Notes: generated from the sequence alone by a model not told the origin. 64,000 nt of DNA from an uncultured Oscillospiraceae bacterium (GCA_947632005.1 CANRNU010000005.1:1-64000), one strand, 5' to 3'; numbered from the stretch's first letter, positions 42,773 to 51,693 are shown. Numbers and translations: made by a program.

Positions 42773-42810
42773 AAAAATAAGGGACCGGAAATTCCCGGTC
42801 CCTTATTTTT
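42773..42810. terminator. Bidirectional terminator between ridA and asnS
   Basis: A 16-bp stem AAAAATAAGGGACCGG with complement CCGGTCCCTTATTTTT and a 6-nt loop; A and T runs at both ends serve both strands. Confidence 0.95.
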
Positions 42811-42814
42811 GCTC

Positions 42815-44209
<1,395 letters not shown>

Positions 44210-44246
44210 GGTTGCTGCCTCCCTTGCTGCCAATAAGTATGCCGTC

Positions 44247-44275
44247 ATTATATACGCAATATTTCTTTTTTTCAA
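44247..44275 (-). promoter_or_regulatory. Promoter of asnS
   Basis: Minus strand TTGAAA (44275-44270), 17 bp, TATAAT (44252-44247). Confidence 0.85.
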
Positions 44276-44291
44276 TATTGTTTCAATATTG
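44270..44291. repeat. Tandem 11-bp repeat over the asnS -35 region
   Basis: TTTCAATATTG occurs twice in direct tandem (44270-44280, 44281-44291); each holds the palindrome CAATATTG. It covers the asnS -35 box and the 3' end of the nlpC gene. A regulator site is possible. Confidence 0.6.
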
Positions 44292-45077
44292 GATATAGGG
44301 GCATTGCAGCCAGTGGGTCCAGGGCCGGTCCGCCACACGGGTTTTCACCACCCCGCCGGCGTGGGAGATGGCCTCGATGGCCCAGCCGCCGCCGATGTAC
44401 ACGCCGATGTGGCCCTTGTCGGAGTAGACCAGCAGCCCCGGCTCGTCTGGCATGGTGTCGATGGGGCCCTTGTCCGGGGCGGTCTCGTAAAAGCCGTCGG
44501 TGCCTATATCCGGCATATCGCCGTAGTCATAGGAAATGCTGTGCTGGGCCGGGTCATACCAGCCGTATCCCTTGATGAGCCCGGTGCAGTCCGCCACCCG
44601 CCGGCCCATCCACTTTTCCCGGATGATCAGCTCGTATTCCTCCACCGCATCGCCGTACTGGTCCAGCTTGTATTGCAATAGGTCCTCGTCCAGTACATTG
44701 CCGAAAGTGCCCCACACGTAGCCCCACTGATTGTCCCAGGCCATCTCCGCCCAGGCCGCCAGGTCCGCGGCGTTCTTGCCGGACAAGTCGGAAAAACGGC
44801 TCTCATCGATCTCGGTGGAAGTCCCCGTGCCCCGCTGGACCAATACATATTCGCCTTCCTTCCACTCGAACATCTCGCCGCCTACGGGCTCCGCCGGGAC
44901 CTCCGCCGTCGTCGTTTCTTCCACCGGGGCCGACGGCGCAGGCGTGGCCTCCCCCGCCATCGGGGGCCTTTTGCCGCACCCTCTCATCATCAGCAGCAGC
45001 GCCGCCGTCACCGCCAGCAACCCTATGAGCGCCAGTTCGTATTTTATCCGCCGCTGCACAGCTGTCATCCCGCCCAT
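44283..45077 (-). CDS. Membrane-anchored NlpC/P60-like cell-wall hydrolase
   Basis: The 264-residue protein has an N-terminal membrane helix ([16 protein letters not shown], followed by RGC) and a Thr/Pro/Glu-rich linker. The papain-like domain places the catalytic Cys in [13 protein letters not shown] and the His in [16 protein letters not shown]. It probably cuts peptidoglycan stem peptides at the cell surface. GAGAGGTGG precedes the ATG at 45077; a 9-bp hairpin (45088-45114) touches this ribosome site. Upstream at 45145-45188 lies an 11-bp phased TTAAG array that may control it. Confidence 0.82.
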   Translation of the reverse strand: MGGMTAVQRRIKYELALIGLLAVTAALLLMMRGCGKRPPMAGEATPAPSAPVEETTTAEVPAEPVGGEMFEWKEGEYVLVQRGTGTSTEIDESRFSDLSGKNAADLAAWAEMAWDNQWGYVWGTFGNVLDEDLLQYKLDQYGDAVEEYELIIREKWMGRRVADCTGLIKGYGWYDPAQHSISYDYGDMPDIGTDGFYETAPDKGPIDTMPDEPGLLVYSDKGHIGVYIGGGWAIEAISHAGGVVKTRVADRPWTHWLQCPYIQY

Positions 45078-45087
45078 GCCGCCACCT

Positions 45088-45114
45088 CTCTACGCTTTTT
45101 TGTCCAGCGTAGAG
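45088..45114 (-). promoter_or_regulatory. Hairpin next to the nlpC ribosome site
   Basis: On the minus strand CTCTACGCT/AGCGTAGAG with a 9-nt A-rich loop ends directly at AGGTGG, the ribosome site of the hydrolase gene; it could limit translation. Confidence 0.45.
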
Positions 45115-45144
45115 CAAAGTTGTGGCCGGTCTGTTACCGCAGGC

Positions 45145-45188
45145 TTAAGGACCCTTTAAGACTTTCTTAAGATATTCTTAATTTGGCA
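45145..45188. promoter_or_regulatory. Four TTAAG/TTAAT boxes at exact 11-bp spacing (Pho/Wal-type operator)
   Basis: TTAAG starts at 45145, 45156 and 45167, and TTAAT at 45178: four boxes, each 11 bp apart, i.e. on one helix face. OmpR/PhoB-family regulators (PhoP, WalR) bind direct repeats with this period. The array lies between the divergent nlpC-like gene and spoVT. Confidence 0.6.
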
Positions 45189-47099
45189 CGCCAGGTCCTG
45201 TTCCTGCCAAATTTCGGCGGATTGCATAGGTTTGGGACTTTTGCGGATAATAAATCCTGTCCGACAAAAAGATGACAGGAGGATAAAGATGAAAGCAACA
45301 GGGATCGTGCGGCGCATCGACGACCTTGGCCGGGTGGTCATCCCCAAGGAGATCCGCCGCACCATGCGCATCCGCGAGGGCGACCCGACACTGATAATAT
45401 TGACATCGTAGACCTTGTCCGGGTGCAATATTGACTCCTGGACTATCCGGGTCTGTAAGCTATCCACGATGCCGGAATTAAAATTTGCCGCGTCCTCCCC
45501 CGGGAGCATCCCTGTGCGCAGAATGCTGTCCACGTCTGCCTTCAGCTGCACGTCGATGTGGTCCTCGTAAACGGTGATACGCTCCACGATGAGGGCCAGG
45601 TCGTTCTTGTCCAGCTTGGGCTTGTGGAGGATGTCATCGAAGATGTCCATGGCCGTCTTGGCCGCCCGATTCACCCGGATGATGGTGTTGCGCCGGTCCG
45701 CGCTCAACTCGATCTGTGTCGTGATGGCCTCGATACGGCGGAGCAGGTCCGTCTCCATCTCGTCGTAGGTCTCCTCCAGCAGCGCCTCGTTCTCCGGGTG
45801 CTTCATAATGTCCCGTATCCGCTGGCGCTTGGTGGCCTTCAGCTCCTCCTGGAGCTGTTCCCGGACCTTATCCAGATTCTCCATGGCCGTCTCCACCCGG
45901 GATACGTCATGCTCCTCGTTCTTCAGGTCCGCGTTCAGCCGGGCCAGCATGGCGTCGCAGCTGTCCATCACCTTCTGGATGTAGATCTTCAGCACTTCGT
46001 CCAGCTTATCTCCCCGGATGTGGTGGCTGGTGCAGCCCTTCAGGCCCCGGCGGTGATAGAGCCCGCAGCGGTAGGCCTCCTTGAGCTTGGGATTGCTCAT
46101 GGCGAACATGGGGCTGCCACAGTCCCCGCAGAAGAGGAAACCGGAGTACATATTGTCGTACTTTTTATTGCCCCGGTAGCAGTTGGTGGAGCGGCGCTGT
46201 CGGGCTTCCCGGGCCGCGGCGAATGTGCGGTAGTCGATGATCGCCTGGTGGTGGTTTTCAAAGACCAACTGCGCCGTCTCGTCCTGGCGCATGTCCCGGC
46301 CGTTGATGAAGCGGCGTGTGAACTTGCCCTGCCGCAGGGTCCCAATGTAGAAGTCGTTGTCCAGGATGGTCTGTACGGTGATGATGCTCCACTCAGGCTT
46401 CACTTCCCGGCGGTACTCGGCGCCCTCCGCCTCCTTGCGCTCCCGCTCCGCCATCCTGGGCGTGGGTATATGCTGGTCGGTGAGATAGTTTGCGATCTTC
46501 TTGTAGCCCCAGCCGTCCAGGTAGAGCTGGAAGATCTGCCGGACCACATCCGCCTCCACGGGCACCACCTCGAAGCCCTTGCCCTTGACGATGTACCCAT
46601 AGGGTGCGGCGCAGATCCATTCCCCCTCCTGCTGCCGGCGGGTGATGACCGACCGGACCTTCCGGGAGGAGTCCGTCACCGGCATCTCATTGAGGAAGAA
46701 CCGCAGGATGATGTTCTCCCACTGGTCCGACTGGGGGAAGTCGATGTTGTCGTCGATGGCGATGATCCGCGCCCCCGCGTCCCGCAGGTCCTCCAGCTCC
46801 ACCAGCCCCCGGCTGGTCCGCCGGGAAAACCGGGAGAAGTCCTTGACCACCAGGATGTCGTATTGGTGGCTGAGCAGCTTGGGCCGCATGGCCTGGTAGC
46901 CCTCCCGTTGGGTGAAGGTGTACCCGGACCGGTCCCGGTCCTCATACATGGTGAGGGTGCTTCCCGGGAACCGACGCCTGACAAAGTCCTCGATGATGGA
47001 CTTCTGGTTTTCGATGGACACGTTCTCCCGTCCCATGTCCTCATCCACCGATATTCGGCAGTACCCGGCGATGTCATAGTGTTCTATCAATGTTATCAC
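45156..47099 (-). CDS. Large serine recombinase (element integrase)
   Basis: The 647-residue frame has a resolvase catalytic domain with the active Ser in AGYCRISVDED near residue 16, LVVKDFSRFSRR with the conserved Arg pair, a recombinase domain (GWGYKKIANYLTDQHIPTPR), a zinc ribbon (FLFCGDCGSPMFAM and the YRCGLYHRRGLKGCTSHHI pair), then a coiled coil. The reading frame crosses the junction near 45387 and its last 75 or so codons are antisense to spoVT; the native C-terminus is probably different in the excised circle. GTG start at 47099 with AAGGA 9 nt upstream. Own consensus promoter at 47155-47127. Confidence 0.93.
   Translation of the reverse strand: MITLIEHYDIAGYCRISVDEDMGRENVSIENQKSIIEDFVRRRFPGSTLTMYEDRDRSGYTFTQREGYQAMRPKLLSHQYDILVVKDFSRFSRRTSRGLVELEDLRDAGARIIAIDDNIDFPQSDQWENIILRFFLNEMPVTDSSRKVRSVITRRQQEGEWICAAPYGYIVKGKGFEVVPVEADVVRQIFQLYLDGWGYKKIANYLTDQHIPTPRMAERERKEAEGAEYRREVKPEWSIITVQTILDNDFYIGTLRQGKFTRRFINGRDMRQDETAQLVFENHHQAIIDYRTFAAAREARQRRSTNCYRGNKKYDNMYSGFLFCGDCGSPMFAMSNPKLKEAYRCGLYHRRGLKGCTSHHIRGDKLDEVLKIYIQKVMDSCDAMLARLNADLKNEEHDVSRVETAMENLDKVREQLQEELKATKRQRIRDIMKHPENEALLEETYDEMETDLLRRIEAITTQIELSADRRNTIIRVNRAAKTAMDIFDDILHKPKLDKNDLALIVERITVYEDHIDVQLKADVDSILRTGMLPGEDAANFNSGIVDSLQTRIVQESILHPDKVYDVNIISVGSPSRMRMVRRISLGMTTRPRSSMRRTIPVAFIFILLSSFCRTGFIIRKSPKPMQSAEIWQEQDLACQIKNILRKS
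45224..45252 (+). promoter_or_regulatory. Sigma-G/F-like promoter of spoVT
   Basis: GCATA (45224-45228), 17 bp, GATAATA (45246-45252). This fits forespore sigma factor consensus (GNATR and CATNNTA, one mismatch), as expected for spoVT, which is sigma-G dependent in Bacillus subtilis. Confidence 0.5.
45289..45411 (+). pseudogene. spoVT: spoVT 5' fragment, interrupted after codon 33
   Basis: ATG at 45289 follows AGGAGG and encodes MKATGIVRRIDDLGRVVIPK then EIRRTMRIREGDP, the almost invariant AbrB-type DNA-binding domain of SpoVT, which tunes forespore transcription. In SpoVT proteins LEI- follows GDP; here the frame continues TLIILTS and stops at 45409. The break lies at or just before 45387, where the recombinase-bearing element begins. 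The remaining roughly 145 codons are not in the window. Promoter and ribosome site are intact, so precise excision could restore the gene; permanent inactivation is the alternative. Confidence 0.85.
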
Positions 47100-47126
47100 C
47101 TATTTATATCCTTTAATTTTTCTGTA

Positions 47127-47155
47127 ATTGTATCACACCCTCTGTTCTTATGCAA
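47127..47155 (-). promoter_or_regulatory. Promoter of the recombinase gene
   Basis: Minus strand TTGCAT (47155-47150), 17 bp, TACAAT (47132-47127). Confidence 0.8.
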
Positions 47156-47244
47156 GTGTATGGAAGGGGCGAAACGGAGAAAAAACGGGAGGTTCCTCCT
47201 TTTTATCATTTGCGGTCAAGTAATTATCTGGCTCTCAAAGATAT

Positions 47245-47289
47245 CGCCGATAATTTATCGGCGTTATTTATCGGCGCTTTTTATCGGCA
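47245..47289. repeat. Iteron-like array (TTATCGGCG, 13-bp period)
   Basis: TTATCGGCG at 47255 and 47268 and TTATCGGCA at 47281, each 13 bp apart, preceded by an inverted copy CGCCGATAA at 47245-47253 that makes a 19-bp palindrome. It lies about 90 bp upstream of the recombinase promoter. Confidence 0.75.
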
Positions 47290-47309
47290 CCATGGAGAAT
47301 ATGTAAGAC

Positions 47310-47336
47310 CGGGCAGGGGTATCCTGCCCGGTCATC
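47310..47336 (-). terminator. Terminator-like hairpin after the 68-residue gene
   Basis: GACCGGGCAGG/CCTGCCCGGTC with a short loop; the minus-strand 3' flank is TTACATATT, a weak U tract. Confidence 0.6.
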
Positions 47337-47339
47337 GGT

Positions 47340-47546
47340 TCAGCCCCGGTTGTGCCGCAGAAGGGCAAGGGTGCTGTCGTACAGCGGCTCCTGCCCGGAA
47401 CGGAACACCACCGGGGTCAGCTTTTGCCTGGCCAGCGACTGGATGATGCCAGGAAGCTCAGCCATGCACTGATCGTTTGATTGATCCTCTTTCGTCAGCC
47501 AGATCACCGCGATGTCATTTGCGGGACCGGTCTGAACGATCTCCAT
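47340..47546 (-). CDS. Small hypothetical protein of the mobile element
   Basis: The 68-residue acidic/neutral protein contains DIAVIWLTKEDQSND and QKLTPVVFRSGQEPL; no known domain recognised. GGGGGG precedes the ATG with good spacing. It is the last gene of the leftward mobilization operon after parB and before the recombinase region. The predicted alternation of strands and helices suggests a small alpha/beta fold. Confidence 0.6.
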   Translation of the reverse strand: MEIVQTGPANDIAVIWLTKEDQSNDQCMAELPGIIQSLARQKLTPVVFRSGQEPLYDSTLALLRHNRG

Positions 47547-47642
47547 GGACAGCCCCCCTTCCTCGCATACGGTCCGTCACCGGGATTATGGCCCGGCAGG
47601 GCGGGCGATATACCGGATATGCCATGTTCGCGCCTCCGGGAT

Positions 47643-48524
47643 TCAGCGGGCGTCCTTGTCCCGCTGGCGGCGGAGATATTTGGCGTAATACTCGCAGGCC
47701 TTGACGATGAATTCCTCCCGGTGTTTGGCGTCGTAGTCCTCCGGCACCGCGCCCCGGAGCCGCTCCCAGGGCACGCGCACCGCCTCCCGCTGGTTGGGCT
47801 TTTCCCGGGCCATCATCTCCGCGGCCATCTCCCGCGTCAGCCGGCCCGCCTGGCTTTCCTCTTTCAGGTGGTACGCCTGCCCCACGGAGGGGGTGCAGGC
47901 GTTGGCCTCCACCTCTTCCAGCACCCAGCGCTGCTCCTCCGGCTTCAGATAGGACAGACTCACGGCGGGCGTGAACGCGACTCGCCCCTGGTCCATCAGG
48001 TCCAGCAACTCCGGGAGGAGATAGGTCAGGCGAATATAGCGCTGGACAGTCTTATAGCTCTCCCCTGCGTCGCTCCCAATTTCCGCCGCAACCCGATTCG
48101 CGTCTAACTTCGGGACAAGTTGTCCCGAAGTTAAGTCAGTTCGTTTCCCTTGGCGGTTTAGTGCTTCTGCTTTCATCTTGTAGGCAAACGCTTTCTCGCT
48201 GGGGAGGATGTGTTCTCTCTGCAAATTCGCGTCCACCACCGCGATGGCGGCCTCATCGTCGGTCATGGGCTGAACGATGACCGGCACGGACTCCATATCC
48301 AGCCGCTGGCAGGCCGCCAAACGGCGATGGCCGGATATGACCTCATAGCCCAGGGCGGCGTCCGCCATGGGCCTTACGATCAGAGGCGCGAGAACGCCCC
48401 GCTCCTGAATGCTCTCGGTGAGCGCGTCCATCTCCTCGCCCTCCCGCACCATATAGGGATTGCCCTCGAAGGGGTGCAGGTCCTTGACGGGGATGACCGC
48501 CGCCTTTCTTTCCGTTTTCTTCAT
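47643..48524 (-). CDS. ParB/Spo0J-family partition protein
   Basis: The 293-residue protein has the ParB N-terminal CTPase/clamp domain (IPVKDLHPFEGNPYMV, LIVRPM, then VISGHRRLAACQRL, the GxRR box) and a helix-turn-helix centre (GESYKTVQRYIRLTYLLPELLDLMDQG). It likely binds an element-borne site for segregation or regulation. No ParA is seen; the actin-type pair ParM/ParR lies upstream. Inside the gene a 29-bp perfect palindrome occurs (48105-48133). Its start is 2 nt after the relaxase stop, so coupled. Confidence 0.9.
   Translation of the reverse strand: MKKTERKAAVIPVKDLHPFEGNPYMVREGEEMDALTESIQERGVLAPLIVRPMADAALGYEVISGHRRLAACQRLDMESVPVIVQPMTDDEAAIAVVDANLQREHILPSEKAFAYKMKAEALNRQGKRTDLTSGQLVPKLDANRVAAEIGSDAGESYKTVQRYIRLTYLLPELLDLMDQGRVAFTPAVSLSYLKPEEQRWVLEEVEANACTPSVGQAYHLKEESQAGRLTREMAAEMMAREKPNQREAVRVPWERLRGAVPEDYDAKHREEFIVKACEYYAKYLRRQRDKDAR
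48105..48133. repeat. 29-bp perfect palindrome inside parB
   Basis: TAACTTCGGGACAA, one central base, and TTGTCCCGAAGTTA: 14-bp perfect arms. The minus strand encodes TSGQLVPKL here. Possible ParB-type binding site or mRNA hairpin. Confidence 0.65.
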
Positions 48525-48525
48525 A

Positions 48526-49854
48526 TCATCTTGTCCTTTCTTTTGTTCGTTGTTTCTTCCGGGCGTCCGCCTCCAGACGGCGCTCAGTCATGAGAAGGTC
48601 GTACAGCCGCGGAGACTTATTCAAAATGCGCTCCGCCGTACGAAGCTTTTGGCGCAGGGGCGTGATCCGTCGGGTCACTTCCCTGCGCCGTGCTTTGTTT
48701 TCCGCCTGGTCCTCCGTGGACTTCGGGCAGCGTATCCGGTTGCTGATCTTGTCCCGCTCCCTTTCCAGAGCGGCGATCTCTCCCTTCGTTTGGTTTACAT
48801 AAGATTGCAAATCTGCGACGGTGTGCAGCCCGTTCTCTCGCAAAAAGTGGTGGTCCGCCACATACCGCTCCAGGTTCCGGGCCTCGTTCCGCAGCTCCGC
48901 CGAGCGTATCGCGCTCTCCCGGGCCATCTTCAGAAGCAGGATCATCACATAGAACATGGCCTCTATGAACACCTCCACGCCGTCCCGGCTGTGGCCGATG
49001 TCAAAGTCCAGCTTCTTCAAAAGGTCGTCCAGCGGATATTTGTGCTTTACGGTTGGCGGCTGCCGCCAGATCGGTTCCTCCCGGTTTTGGATGAACACGG
49101 CGGTGACGCGCTCCACGGTGAAGCCGATACTGTCCAGCCGCACAGGCCGCTTCCATCCCGGCGCTATGACTGTCACGTGCTTATACCCATCGGTCCTGTT
49201 CAGGGTATAGCCTTTTGCCCGGAGGCTGGTGTACAGGTCCTCCATCTTCCGGCAGTACGGCAGGACCTCCCGCACATCGTTGGCCACCGCCTCCCGGTGG
49301 GACTTTCCGTAGTGGCTGTAGAAGTCCGCGTTTTCCAGCACGTCCTTGCCCCGCTCCCGGCAGATGGCGTCGGAGATGCACCGCAGCTCCAGGTGGCTGC
49401 CGATCTTATTGCGGAATTTCAGCCCATCCTTGAATGACACGCTGTTCACCACGAAATGGTTGTGGAGGTTGCCGGTGTTCAGGTGGGTCGTGACCACCAC
49501 CTGGAACCGGCCGCCCCACATCCGCCGGGCCGTCTCCACGCCGATGGCATGTGCCTCCTCCGGTGTGACCTCGCCGGTCACGAAGCTCTGATAGCCGTGA
49601 TAGGCCGCCACGGCACCCCGGTCTCCAAACCGCCGCTTAACCGCCATCATCTGGGCATAGGCGTTCCGTTTGGAGCAGTTTACGCCGGACACATAGAGCC
49701 GCCGGTCCGTCTTGCCGTCGTTCTCGGCGTAACGGAGGGCGACGTACAGGTCCGCGTCCAGAAACTTGGCGTCCGTGGTCTTGTCCGGATTGGCGGCGTA
49801 GTCGATGACCTCCTTCAGCCGGCCCTTTACCGGCCAGAAGCCTGTGGTGGCCAT
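48526..49854 (-). CDS. Relaxase/mobilization nuclease (MOBP type)
   Basis: The 442-residue protein has an N-terminal catalytic region with the metal triad in VVVTTHLNTGNLHNHFVVNS and a Tyr-containing N-terminus (KEVIDYAANPDKT). A long charged coiled C-terminal half (ARESAIRSAELRNEARNLE) follows. It should nick oriT and pilot the element DNA in conjugal transfer using a helper pore. It overlaps mobC by 28 nt and precedes parB. Confidence 0.92.
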   Translation of the reverse strand: MATTGFWPVKGRLKEVIDYAANPDKTTDAKFLDADLYVALRYAENDGKTDRRLYVSGVNCSKRNAYAQMMAVKRRFGDRGAVAAYHGYQSFVTGEVTPEEAHAIGVETARRMWGGRFQVVVTTHLNTGNLHNHFVVNSVSFKDGLKFRNKIGSHLELRCISDAICRERGKDVLENADFYSHYGKSHREAVANDVREVLPYCRKMEDLYTSLRAKGYTLNRTDGYKHVTVIAPGWKRPVRLDSIGFTVERVTAVFIQNREEPIWRQPPTVKHKYPLDDLLKKLDFDIGHSRDGVEVFIEAMFYVMILLLKMARESAIRSAELRNEARNLERYVADHHFLRENGLHTVADLQSYVNQTKGEIAALERERDKISNRIRCPKSTEDQAENKARRREVTRRITPLRQKLRTAERILNKSPRLYDLLMTERRLEADARKKQRTKERTR

Positions 49855-50138
49855 TGTGTCTCCTCTCCCGGCGCGATCAGCTTTTCCATATCAGACATGA
49901 GCGCAAGGGCGGCGGCGTTGACCTCCGGGGAGAAGGGCTTTTCCGTGAGGGCGTCCAGCTTCTCAAAAAGCGCGAAGAAGGCATCGGGCAATACCATTCC
50001 CGGCTTATAGTCCAGCGCCCGCCGGCGGATATATTCCGCGGCGGAAAGGCCGCAGTCCTTCGCAAGAGCCGTGATCCTTCCCTTGTCCCGGTCCGATACC
50101 CGCAGATACAGCCGGTTCGGTTTTTCCCTTATATTCAT
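49827..50138 (-). CDS. MobC-like relaxosome accessory protein
   Basis: The 103-residue protein starts NIREKPNRLYLRVSDRDKGR, contains GLSAAEYIRRRALDY (ribbon-helix-helix type helix pair) and an acidic C-terminus, the pattern of MobC/relaxosome proteins that bind oriT. ATG at 50138 with GGGGGA 6 nt upstream. It overlaps the relaxase start by 28 nt; a candidate oriT lies directly upstream. Confidence 0.82.
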   Translation of the reverse strand: MNIREKPNRLYLRVSDRDKGRITALAKDCGLSAAEYIRRRALDYKPGMVLPDAFFALFEKLDALTEKPFSPEVNAAALALMSDMEKLIAPGEETQWPPQASGR

Positions 50139-50217
50139 ACACATTCCCCCATTCTCAAAATTAGGCGTAAAAGCTGTCAACAGCAGCAGGCGCGGAAGCT
50201 ATCCTGTCGGCGGGGTA

Positions 50218-50356
50218 TTAGGGGCGAGCCCCTAAAGGGGACCGCGGGCGACAGCGCCCGCGGTCCATCGGAACTTGTGCCGTACAAGTTCCCTGCTCGT
50301 TACGGTGTGGGACGCGCCCCGCGAGGGAATACGGCCGTTCCGGCGCGGCTCACACC
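50218..50356. other. Candidate origin of transfer (hairpin cluster upstream of mobC)
   Basis: The roughly 300-bp gene-free stretch before mobC holds four perfect inverted repeats: TTAGGGG/CCCCTAA (50218-50235), GGACCGCGGGCG/CGCCCGCGGTCC (50239-50266), GGAACTTGT/ACAAGTTCC (50270-50292), and the nested GGTGTG..CGCGCC/GGCGCG..CACACC (50304-50356). Position and structure fit oriT of MOBP elements; the nick site is not identified. Confidence 0.55.
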
Positions 50357-50442
50357 GACGTTCGTGGTCTTATCCGAAGGTGCCAGAGCCGGCACCGGGC
50401 AATGCCGCCGGCGGTGCCAAAATCTTTCGTTTTCGGCACACA

Positions 50443-50763
50443 TCAGAAGGAATCCAGAAATTCCAGCAAAGTATCCTCGCTTTCGGCCTGTTCCATCGTC
50501 TCACCGACAGGAACCGACGCCGTTTGCGGGGATGGCTGTGCTACCATGATCTGAACGCCCTTCAGTTCCGCCCGGACGGTCTGCGCCAGCCTTTCCAGAA
50601 AGGCGTCCTCCCGCTCCCGCTGTGTCAGCGCGTCCTCATAGGCGTTGACCGCCTGAATGATGACGCTGTTCTTGGAACGGGTGACGCCCTGCAGGTACTC
50701 CCAGGCCCGGCGCTCCTCCTCCCTGTCCATGTTGAAGCGCAGATTGAGCCGCCGGACGCTCAT
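50443..50763 (-). CDS. ParR-like ribbon-helix-helix segregation protein
   Basis: The 106-residue protein has an RHH-like start (SVRRLNLRFNMDREEERRAWEY) and helix with SKNSVIIQAVNAYED, then an acidic tail. Its ATG overlaps the parM stop (ATGA), so it is the coupled partner, in the place ParR occupies in type II partition operons. DNA target unknown. Confidence 0.75.
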   Translation of the reverse strand: MSVRRLNLRFNMDREEERRAWEYLQGVTRSKNSVIIQAVNAYEDALTQREREDAFLERLAQTVRAELKGVQIMVAQPSPQTASVPVGETMEQAESEDTLLEFLDSF

Positions 50764-51680
50764 GCGCCGCTCCGCCGCATGACTACCTCCGCCATATACT
50801 CGTACCCCTGGGCGGCGGCGCACACGTCCTCGTCAATGAACACCCGGCGCGGGTCATAGTCGGCAAAATTCTTCACCAGGCACCCGCCGCCTCCGACCAC
50901 ATAGAGGTTCATCAGCTTCGGGTCGTACTCATGCTCCCGGAGCTTGCGGAAAATGCCCTCGGCATACGCCTTCGCGGTGGCTGTGATGGTTTCCAGATAC
51001 GCCCCGTCGATGTCCGCTGTCCCGGTGCGCAGTACCCGGTCAATCACGGAATCGTCAATGGCGGCGTGGTGCTCACGCATGACGTTCTCCCGGACCTGCA
51101 GCACGCATTGATGGGTGCCGTATTTCTCGGTGAACATCCGCCGCATGTCCGGCTTATGGTCCGTGATATACATGACGTTCATAGTGCCGTTTCCAATGTC
51201 GCAGAGCATGTTCACGCCCCCGAAGTCCCGCAGCCTGTCCGCCACGGCGGCAAAGCCCTGGGGGAATATTTCGGCTCCGGCGAAGCGGACGCGGTAGTTT
51301 ACGCCCCGATAATAGAACTCCGCTCCCTCCCGCTGGAGCAGATACTCCTTAAAGGCCGCTTTCTGGCCGGACACCCAAGTGAGGGGCAGGCCCACCGCCA
51401 GATACACGGTGGCCTCCGTGCGCTGGACCAGGCGAAACTCACTGGCGATAGCGGCCAGGGTGAGCACGTAAAAGTCCTCGTCCTTCATCTTCTCCGGCGT
51501 GAACTCCTTGTGTCCCACACCGATGGTGTAATACTTGCCCTCCCACACCAGCAGGTCGTGGGTAAAGGCGGGCACCGTGTCGCTCTTCAAAAGGCCCGTG
51601 GGGAACACGCAGTTGGCCGTCTTGATGTTCCCGTAGCCGTGGTCGATGCCGATGATGAGCATGCTGCTTGATTCAATCAT
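50760..51680 (-). CDS. ParM/StbA-like actin-family segregation ATPase
   Basis: The 306-residue protein has actin-fold nucleotide motifs: phosphate-1 IIGIDHGYGNIKTAN, phosphate-2 LCDIGNGTMNVMYI, and adenosine motif LYVVGGGGCLVKNF. Members polymerise and push plasmid copies apart. Presence on an integrated island implies a circular, perhaps replicating, stage. AAGGAG precedes the ATG. It follows the Cys-rich VLP gene by 13 nt and overlaps the parR-like gene. Confidence 0.88.
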   Translation of the reverse strand: MIESSSMLIIGIDHGYGNIKTANCVFPTGLLKSDTVPAFTHDLLVWEGKYYTIGVGHKEFTPEKMKDEDFYVLTLAAIASEFRLVQRTEATVYLAVGLPLTWVSGQKAAFKEYLLQREGAEFYYRGVNYRVRFAGAEIFPQGFAAVADRLRDFGGVNMLCDIGNGTMNVMYITDHKPDMRRMFTEKYGTHQCVLQVRENVMREHHAAIDDSVIDRVLRTGTADIDGAYLETITATAKAYAEGIFRKLREHEYDPKLMNLYVVGGGGCLVKNFADYDPRRVFIDEDVCAAAQGYEYMAEVVMRRSGA

Positions 51681-51693
51681 GATGTTTCTCCTT

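Noticed and set aside
47225..47290. CRISPR array
   Set aside because: The repeats are 9 bp with 13-bp period and no spacers of CRISPR size; no cas genes in the window.
45558..47306. 582-codon plus-strand frame opposite the recombinase
   Set aside because: Antisense of the serine recombinase domains.
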